DNA of 64,000 nucleotides from Stomoxys calcitrans. Its lineage: Eukaryota; Arthropoda; Insecta; Diptera; Muscidae. The first letter of the stretch is position 1, and each line of letters opens with the position of its first letter. The position numbers and the translations under genes were made by a program. The notes below the pieces were generated by a model. The model was given only the letters and a program-made list of their open reading frames with translations. It did no database searches and was not told where the DNA came from. Positions 56,706 through 64,000 of this stretch are shown here, in pieces. The stretch covers positions 181,954,571-182,018,570 of the forward strand of contig NC_081552.1 in the NCBI RefSeq assembly GCF_963082655.1, read 5' to 3'.

Positions 56706-57300
56706 GATGGAGGGATTTTCTCTTGACTCTCAATATTTCATGGAAATCGGTTCAGATTTAGATATAGCTCTCATATGTATATATCGCCCAATTTTAGCTT
56801 CTAGAGTGCATTTATTGACCCATCTTGCCAAAATTTTGCAAAACACTTTCCTCGACGACTGCCACAGTTCGTCTGATTTTGAGAAATATTGCAAAAAAGT
56901 GATCGTTTGTTAACTGATTCTATCGAAATTTAGCAGGAAGGATTTTCTTCTGACTCTCAATGTTACTGGTAAATCGCCTCAGATTTAGATATAGCTGTCA
57001 TATATGTATATCGCCAGATTTTCACCCCAAGAGCCATTGCAAGCGCATTATTTGACAAATCTTGCTTAAATTTTGCAAAAAGTTTCCTCGAAATCGGTAC
57101 AGAATTAGATATAGCTCCCATACATATGTTCGTCAGATTTTGGGTAATTTGCCATAATGTTGTCGTTTGTCAACAGTAGTTTTTACAGTTTGAACAAATT
57201 TGCTCTCCGAGGTCCATCAAAATTGGTTCATAATTGGATATAGGTCACACATTGTACTTATAGGGTAGGTGTAGGGTATTATACAGTCGTGACCGCCCGA
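56706..57300 (-). repeat. Older repeat related to 13920-14270
   Basis: TTAGATATAGCTCTCATATG, TATATCGCCCAATTTT and TTTGCAAAAC motifs recur at ~290 bp (about 56755, 56985). No ends were recognised, and orientation is uncertain. Confidence 0.4.
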
Positions 57301-57550
57301 CTTTTGCCCTTCCATACTGGATTTTTAATTGAAAATAATTTTATTTTATAACTTAGGTTGAAAGAATGGGGAACTATTGAGAGTTTGTGGGCAGCACACA
57401 ATTGCTGACATAGGCCGCGATTGCTGTCTGAAGTGTATAAGTCTACAGTGCCAAGGGGCCGTTTATAATCAACCGATCATTAATACATTTGAAACTCCAC
57501 TTCCATGGGTTCGGATTAGGTTATGGACCGAATGTGTTTGTATTGTCTGA
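57301..57550. other. Unassigned stretch
   Basis: GGCTACTGTC-like LINE 3' remnants were looked for and not found; nothing recognised. Confidence 0.3.
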
Positions 57551-58417
57551 TTATACCCTCCACCATTCGATGGGGGTATACTAATTTCGTCATTCCGTTT
57601 GTATCACATCGAAATATTGATCTAAGACCCAACAATGTATATATATTTTTGATCGTCTGGTATTTACAATTTAGATCTTGCCATGTCTATGTCCTTCAGT
57701 CCGTCTGTCCGCTGTCTGTTTTTCGAAAACACGGTAAATTTTCAATGAATATAGCTTAGCGCTTGAAATTTTGCATAAATACTTCTTATTAGTAAAGTTT
57801 GGTTGGGATTGTAAATGGGCCATATGGGCCTATGTTTTAATATAGCTGCCATATAAACCGATTTTGGATCTTCGCTTCTTGAACCTCTAGAGGGACCAAG
57901 TCGTATTTGATTTGGCTGAAATTTTGTGTGAATGGCTTTGTTATGACTTGCAATGAATGTGTCAAGTATGGCTCAAATCCGGTAATATACCTGATATAGC
58001 TGACATATAAATCGATCTTGGATCTTGACTTCTTGAGCCTCTACAGGGTGCAATTTTTAACTAATATGGCCGACATTTTGTACATCGACTTCTTCTATAA
58101 CCTTAAACTTACTTGCAAAATATCGTCTGAATCGTTTCAAAACCTGATATAGCTCCCACATAAACCGATTTTGCTTCTTGAGCCACTATAGGGCGCAATT
58201 CTTATTTGATTTAGTTGAAATTTTGCACAATGACTTCTACTATGGTCTTGAATATCCAAATCAAGTATGGTCCGGATCGGTCCATATAGCTCCAATAGCA
58301 TAGCAATTCTTATGTATTATCCTATTAAGAGATATATGGCAAAGAACTTGACAAATGCGATCCATTATGAATGGTATATAAAATTCCGCCCGGCCGAACT
58401 TAGCACACTTTGACTTG
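57551..58417 (+). mobile_element. Complete DINE-like element (0.87 kb)
   Basis: The 5' end TTATACCCTCCACCATTCG, then GTCATTCCGTTTGTATCAC and a GTCCGTCTGTCC-like block, precede about four internal units. The 3' end is CCGCCCGGCCGAACTTAGC, then ACACTTTGACTTGTT ending at 58417. It is flanked on the right by the LINE-D 5' UTR fragment. Confidence 0.7.
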
Positions 58418-58850
58418 TTGCTATTCTTTTGATTCTTAGATTGATTCTTATAGTTTTCCGGGGGTGGGTTACTGGCCCAGCGCCGCACCCGCAGGGTTAT
58501 ATGGGATGGCACATGTATATCTTTACTTTGCGAGTCAATTGCTCCAAAATCCAACGCTTGCCTCCAGGTGCCCCTAAACTTAGAACAGACGCTGATGTTG
58601 GCCATTAGTTTTTTGAAGGCGCCAATAACTCGTCTTGTCATCTCGTGTATCATTATCACTCAGTGTTTAAGTAAGAGTCACTGAGACACCCCTCTCGAAA
58701 TCGCTGACTGCCCACGGCTTTACAAGCAGCTACTAAGCCAAACTACGAAGCTCTGCACTATCCGCAACCAGAGGACGCCCCCGGTAGCTTTTAGCTAAAC
58801 TTCCTGTGACAACGATGAATACCACACAAGTCGGAGCTCTAAGTTCCGGC
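58418..58850 (-). mobile_element. Solo 5' UTR of LINE-D, minus strand
   Basis: The sequence parallels 41530-41885: TTGATTCTTATAG, CTTGCCTCCAG, GTTGGCCATTAGTTTT, GGCGCCAATAACTCG and GTTTAAGTAAGAGTCA in the same order. It has an extra GC-rich segment (58458-58512, CGGGGGTGGGTTACTGGCCC) that the other copy lacks. No LINE-D coding sequence is attached. Confidence 0.65.
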
Positions 58851-59464
58851 CCGAGTGGTGCTCACAGTTATCTCGTGTCGCCTACATTGTGTCATTTTTT
58901 GTCGAATTCTGTAAAGTTCAGTCCGTCCTTTGGATTAAACAACACTTTTAGGATAACAGCATTTTACGTACTCAGCTATTAATGGAAAGCCCCTTGCCAT
59001 TGAGCAAAAACTTAAATTGGGCAACATGCTTTGATAAGAGGAAGAGAGAGTTCCCACCACTGTTGCTGTTCTTTTATGGGATGTTCGTGGCAAATATTTT
59101 CAATTTAGCATCATATGCCATTAAAAACCCTTTTAAATATGCACAAGTTTATTTGCGTTAGCTTTCGACAAACATATTCGTATTTAACAATATCCATTAC
59201 ATATATGCATAAGTTGTGCTCGCGTTTGTTTGCATTCAATGTATGTGTGGATGTGGTTACACAGTGGTGCTAATTGTTTTAAGCACACGCTATAAAAGTT
59301 ATTGAACTTTGCATGAACTGCACTGACGTTTAGGTTTTTATAACGACTTAACTAAATTGTCTGTATGTATGTGGCAGCTTGGGCGTATATGTGTTGTAAC
59401 CCAACAAACATTTTTAATCATTTTGGAAGAGCGTACGTCCCCGCGATGAATAAAATAATCTTCT
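58851..59464. other. Repeat-poor non-coding island
   Basis: Unique AT-rich sequence with no coding pattern. Confidence 0.4.
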
Positions 59465-59700
59465 GGAAGATTTTTACGCATTGTTTTTCCGTATTAGTTG
59501 CGAAACACCCTTCAATGATATCATTGGACAATCCATTGCATGTGCAGAAGTTTTAGCAAGTCTTCGCGATGATTCTCTTACAACCCATTGCATTTTAATC
59601 TTCCGTATGACTCGTGAAACACTCACCGAGGTTATCACAGGACAATCCATTGCATGTGCTGCAGTTTTAGCAACACTTCGCGATGATTATGACCCAATGA
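59465..59700 (+). repeat. Two-copy ~120-bp direct repeat with shared open frame
   Basis: GACAATCCATTGCATGTGC occurs at 59528 and 59642 (spacing ~114), followed in both by AGTTTTAGCAA and CTTCGCGATGATT. One frame is open through both copies and reads GQSIACAEVLASLRDD then GQSIACAAVLATLRDD. There is no ATG upstream in frame, so this is not called as a gene. Confidence 0.6.
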
Positions 59701-59962
59701 CGATTGGTATTTATATCACAAATATGACGAGTAATACAAACCTGTTCTTTTTGAGTTTTTTTTCGTAGTTGTTACGTCCTTGGTGAACATCTTAACTTTA
59801 TATGGGTTTTTAGATCTTCTAAACGAATAACGCTTATTTGTTACTCGCCCAGGCGAGTACTGCGCAACTCTTCTAGAAGGGTATTTTTTTAATCTTCTAA
59901 AATACTTTTGACATACTCTTTAGCAACTCGTATGGAAGATTCGCGGAACACAAACCCATGTC
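59701..59962. other. Unassigned; contains an 18-bp hairpin
   Basis: TACTCGCC / GGCGAGTA are inverted at 59842-59859 with a 2-base centre. CTTCTAGAAG-type motifs recur at 59815, 59870 and 59895. Nothing else recognised. Confidence 0.35.
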
Positions 59963-61905
59963 AGCCGGTTGTACGCACTGGATTGACCCGATGGAATACT
60001 CATCTGCAAACGCTGTTCGTCCTTTTTTCGTCATGGGAGAGGCACATCCCGGAGTGCCTTTTCTGCACGCTTTTGGTCCCTGACGGCATTGAATATGACC
60101 CTGGTTCTGTTCGGTTTGCCAGAACATCCTCCATCATCGGTCGGTGTCGGTGAGATGTAACCAGTGAATGGAGTGGGTACATTTCCGATCTTGCTCGGGC
60201 CTTACATCACTAAGGTAGTATAGTTGCACTGAATATGTTGCAAGGTGCTGTGCGAACATAGACAGCAGTTGGTCAAAATGGTCCTCCCACCCCCCCGACC
60301 TCTACCTTGCGGCCATATACGCAACAGGAGCATCCCAGCCCCAATATTGCCAGGCCAGTGCCTGTCTTTGAACACTCTTAAAGTTCCCAAGACGATTGTG
60401 GCATTACTCCTCCGTAGTCTCGTAGGAGAGTTTCTATGCGCCGGCCATCAGCATGGATTAAGAAGTTTGCATAGCACATGCATGCCATCACCGTACATAT
60501 TTGCCGTGGCTTCAATACACCCAGGCCATGTGATAGGATTGTCCTTGTGGCACTCGACCTATCGAAGGTAATGCCAAACTAATTGAGGCATGGCTGATCG
60601 CCAACACGTCCCTCCAGCCAGGCCTGGAACACTGGGTAGGCGAATTATCTGTGTGGTCGCAAGTCATTTATGGAATTTAGGATTAAGAAATCGAAACACC
60701 GTAGAGTGAAACAGGGCGTTTCCCAAGGCGGGGTAATATCTGCGGCACTGTTTAACATCTACCTATCCTAAATTCCACACCCTCCCCAGACAGCATAGAG
60801 ATCGTATCATATGCTGACGATTGTACGATCATGGCATCAGGCTCCCAACCCATAGAAGATATCTGCGATAGGTTGAATGTCTACCTTAACGAACTTGCCT
60901 CATATTTCGCTGCAAGAGATCTGAAGATATCTGCCACCAAATCTGCAGCAAAAGTGATGGTCGGTGGAGAAATGATTCCGACCATCAAGTGTCCCAAAAT
61001 ACTTGGATGTACATTTGACAGCTCTTACGCATTCTCCTCATATGCCACATCAATTTCCGATAAAGTCAAAAGTAGAAACAACGACCTCAAGTCACTTGCC
61101 GGCAGCATTTAGGGTGCAGACAAAGAAACCTTGTAGACCACATACAAAGCAATTGGCCGGTCTCTGTTAAGTTAAGCAGCGCCAGTGTGTTCCCGTCAGC
61201 TCTGTGACACGCAGTGGAATAATATTCAGATCTATCAGAATGCCGCCCTTCGAACTACCACAGGCTGTCTCCTTAGTTTTCATGTGGACCACCTCCATCA
61301 GGAGATAAAGATCATACCCGTGCGACGATATAACTACATACTGTCTAAGCAATACCTTTTGGGCTGTTATCGCAGAGACCATCCAAATCATCATCTTATG
61401 GATAAGAATCCAACGCCCAGAAGCCTTAAGGTAGATCTACATCATCTTGAGTGTGAGGTTCAGCGCAACAAGAGAGAAACTCTAGATCAAGCGGCGTATC
61501 AAGCGGGTCTAGACAACATTTATGCAGACACGGTAGCAGATACAGTAAATACCTACCGGATGAATGTAGTTCTTGGAGAACGACCGCCTCCCATTGCACC
61601 TGAAGAAATTGACCTCCCTCGGCAAACCAGAGTAGTTCTGGCGCAATAACGTTCCGGCAGACACAGCCGCCTCAACTCCTACAGAGCAAGAATTGATGCC
61701 GAAGTGCAAGATGTATGTCCCGATAGTATCCAGGGATCGCACGATACACGTCACCTGTTCAACTGCCCTGCCAGACCCACTCGACTCAGACCCAGATCCA
61801 CATGGACGCACCGCATCTTAACCGCAGAGTTCCTGGATCTGGATGCTCAACAGAATTAAGCAGACGAAAGATAAAACACGCTGCAACAACAACAACATTT
61901 GCAGA
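59963..61905 (+). pseudogene. LINE-J (jockey-like), plus strand, lacking endonuclease
   Basis: A leader-like segment (CCGGTTGTACGC, ATTGACCCGATGG, 59965-59993) precedes RT sequence from about 60370: KVPKTIVALLLRSLVGEF, HQHGLRSLHS, ALDLSKV, a QGGVISAALFNIYLS stretch, and the catalytic YADD (60810-60821) in SYADDCTIMASG. Next come RDLKISATKSA, YATSISDKVKSRNN, SRQLCDTQWNNIQI, a QEIKIIPVRRYNYILSKQYL stretch and the ALLxDQAAYQAGLDNI end. A VCPD...HDTRHLFNC finger (about 61710-61765) leads to a (CAA)n tail (61883-61897). Frameshifts break it. Confidence 0.75.
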
Positions 61906-62039
61906 GCACTCTTGTAGAATATTTGTGTTGATGGCTCAACTCCCCACGACGGGGGAATCGAATATAACTCTTAGACGGGCGTGTCCTCGATCGTTTCCTT
62001 CTTCTAGAATATTGGCGGAAGATTGTTTGGCGATCAAAA

Positions 62040-62285
62040 TTGTTTGCAGGGAAGAGATTTATTGAAAAGGTTTCCACGTATCGATGTGCAGGATATGTGT
62101 CCCGATTGTGACCAGGGACCACACGACACACGTCACCTGTTTAACTGCTCAGCCCACTCGACTCAGACCCAGATCCCTCTGGATGCACCCCATCTTTGCT
62201 GCAGATTTCCTGGGACTCGATACTCAACAGAATCAAGCAGACGAAAGATAGAATACAACAAACTGCTACAACAACAACAACAAAA
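62040..62285 (+). mobile_element. Second LINE-J 3' end
   Basis: DVQDMCPDCDQGPHDTRHL is followed by FNCSAHS and a (CAA)n tail at 62269-62284. The C-x2-C...H-x4-C finger is intact. It lies ~140 bp after the tail of the longer copy in the same orientation. Confidence 0.7.
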
Positions 62286-63124
62286 TTTGAGGAATACTTT
62301 TCCAGAAGATTCGTTCGTTGATGACGGAACTCCTAACGATCAATAGTGGGATGGAAAAAAAATAAGTGGAAATAAGTCTGGCATTTTGGAACGGATAGAG
62401 ATATCTTCATTTGGTTGGTAACATGGTTATAGCTGAGGTGTTATCCAGTTTATATGCAAAATTTCAGAGTCCTAGAAGTCCCAGGGGCCCATCGGTGGGC
62501 ATTAAAATTTGGTCACCTCGGACTTACAAAATTTTGTTCGGGTTGTCGAATGCGCATTTATGGTCCGATTTTCAAATTTTTGTTTGCTAAAAAGCCTTAC
62601 AAAAAACACGCTTAAATATGCAGGATATCTTTCATAGTTTCCAAGAAATTTGACTAACAATTTTTTTTTTGAAATTTTCGCAGAGGCTGGTCTCTTATTT
62701 TGTTGCTTGTTAAAGCATTTCTGGACCGATTTCAAATGTTTTAGTTGGTCTGGAAAGGTAATAAAATTTAGTATTTTTTGTCGCAATATATGCTTAGGTC
62801 TGGTCCTTCAGTCAAAAGTAATGTGAGTTACAAATCAAAAAATGTCAAAAAAGTAGTTTTATTAAATTTTTTTTTTTTTTTTTGTATAAAGGTTATGTAA
62901 TTTTTTCGCCTCTATACAGAAATCATGATCCAGCACCATCAATTTTGCTTACTGTACTGTAAAGAAGACTTAATGTGGATGCGTATTAAGTGTAATTTTT
63001 TTAAATTGTGTTAACTCTAATAGGAGATCTGTGAAGTACAATACTAGCATTTTTTAACAAAAAATCTGGGAAAACCCTTAGAGTTCTCAAAATGCAAAGC
63101 TGAGACACCCCAACTTTATAACAT
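62286..63124. other. Unassigned, probably old repeats
   Basis: It has phrases such as TATGGTCCGATTTTCAAATT and TGGACCGATTTCAAATG and long T runs (62872-62883). No ends or coding pattern. Confidence 0.35.
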
Positions 63125-64000
63125 ACTAGCCGAACCGGGCCCGCTCCGCTGCGCCTTTTTTAACTCTCTAGTATCTTTTTAGGGTGGGGATACTTCGCCC
63201 TGAATGCGGATATCGAATTCGTGCCATTGTAGCCTATGATGCTGAACGCGTTTGAATCCTAGCGAGAACATCGGACAAAGTGGTGTTTATCCCCTCTTAA
63301 TGTTGACGATATTTGCGAGGTACAATGCCAGGCATGGTCATTTCAAAAATATTTTCGCAAAGAGATGTCGTACGGCGGGACGCCGTTCGGACTCGGCTAT
63401 TAGAAAAGGTCCCTTATCATTGAGTTTAAATTTGAATCGGAAACTTGAATCGGAAAGCGACCTCCCATTACTTGGACCTAATGTTTTATGCCATATTTGT
63501 CATCTACTGCCTAATAATTTTCATTTGAGTCCCATATTGACATGAACTTCGAAAATATCTGTTTGGAGGAGTTTTGGGGCTGGGCCCAAATTTTGATACC
63601 ATATTCGTTTTCTGGCCTCCATTACCTTTCATTTGGTACCCTTGTTGTGCCCATCGCACCACTTTCGGATGTTGGTGGCATTTTTGGGGTAAGGGGGAGC
63701 GTCCGCCTCCACCCGATGTCTATAAATAATTATATAGCCTATGTTTCTTTCTATACAAACGTACATAATCTATGAAAATTTTAAGAGAATCGGTTCAGCC
63801 AAATATCATATAGTCATAATGGGGCTAATGGCGTTTTTGCCGGTGGCGTGACCTCCTATACTTCGATCAGATTTTGTATGCCAGATTCAAAATCTACTCC
63901 CGAATATCTTTCATTTGAGCCCCATATAGAAATGAAAGTCCAATATGTCTGTTTGGGTGAGTTTTGGGGTTGGGGCGGCCCAAAGGGTACTAAGACTCAA
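63125..64000 (+). repeat. Family P element, plus strand, running off the window
   Basis: The head ACTAGCCGAACCGGGCCCGC, then GCTGCGCC, is at 63125-63155. A SINE lies within it (63226-63455). Internal units with TTTCATTTGAGTCCC and GGTAAGGGGG continue to the edge. Confidence 0.6.
63226..63455 (+). mobile_element. tRNA-derived SINE inside family P
   Basis: A degraded B box (GCGTTTGAATCC, 63248-63259) is followed by the SINE body: GTCGTACGGC, GGACGCCGTTCGGACTCGGC (63378-63397) and TCCCTTATCATTGAGTTTAA. The A box region is short. Confidence 0.6.

Noticed and set aside
1..64000. Bacterial or viral origin of the window
   Set aside because: Fly-type repeats, a spliced exon and LINE remains throughout; no operons, ribosome-binding-site patterns or viral structural genes were seen.

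Overview
The window looks like a piece of a large, repeat-swamped insect nuclear genome, most likely a calyptrate fly (house fly / stable fly type). The reasons are AT-rich sequence, dense non-LTR retrotransposon remains of several clades, tRNA-derived SINEs, a mariner-type MITE, and very many copies of DINE-1/Helentron-like elements with internal minisatellites. The species is an inference; no species-diagnostic gene is present. No bacterial features, rRNA, free-standing tRNA gene or CRISPR array were seen.

Only one cellular gene is supported: the first coding exon (17767-17945, + strand) of a secreted leucine-rich-repeat protein, best read as peroxidasin. It has a signal peptide and a C-x3-C-x-C-x6-C LRR N-terminal cap, and it ends in a canonical GTAAGT donor. 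A perfect initiator (TCAGTT) with a perfect DPE (GGTTGT) at +28 lies 690 bp upstream and is a good candidate core promoter. I found no further exon, so the remaining 46 kb is probably first intron.

Layout. 1-2.5 kb: two head-to-head copies of a tandem-repeat element (called family P here). 2.5-5.9 kb: two copies of the 5' half of a LOA-type LINE, the first interrupted by a 5'-truncated CR1/jockey-type LINE. 5.9-6.2 kb: tRNA-derived SINE. 6.9-16.2 kb: DINE-like elements, with two head-to-tail junctions. 16.2-18.6 kb: repeat-poor island with promoter and exon. 18.6-24.4 kb: DINE pieces and a jockey-like LINE (LINE-J). 25-31.5 kb: family P, SINE, a LINE with RTE/CFDP2-like proteins (LINE-D), another LINE (LINE-C), DINE. 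32-35.4 kb: family P and a complete compact DINE. 35.8-39.0 kb: longest LOA copy. 39.0-41.9 kb: LINE-D on the minus strand, carrying a 271-bp perfect inverted repeat. 41.9-47.2 kb: DINE with LOA insertion. 47.2-48.6 kb: repeat-poor island. 48.6-50.7 kb: family P. 50.8-55.4 kb: LOA pieces flanking an R1-clade LINE that carries a mariner MITE. 55.7-58.8 kb: DINE and a solo LINE-D 5' end. 60-62.3 kb: LINE-J. 63.1-64.0 kb: family P with a SINE.

The retrotransposon reading frames are broken by stops, frameshifts and deletions, and none is an intact autonomous element. The most unusual features are structural: a long perfect inverted repeat, a LINE patch flanked by an 88-bp perfect duplication, head-to-tail DINE junctions, and several perfect short tandem duplications inside otherwise old repeats. 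Family names are from recognition of protein motifs and terminal sequence; no database search was run.
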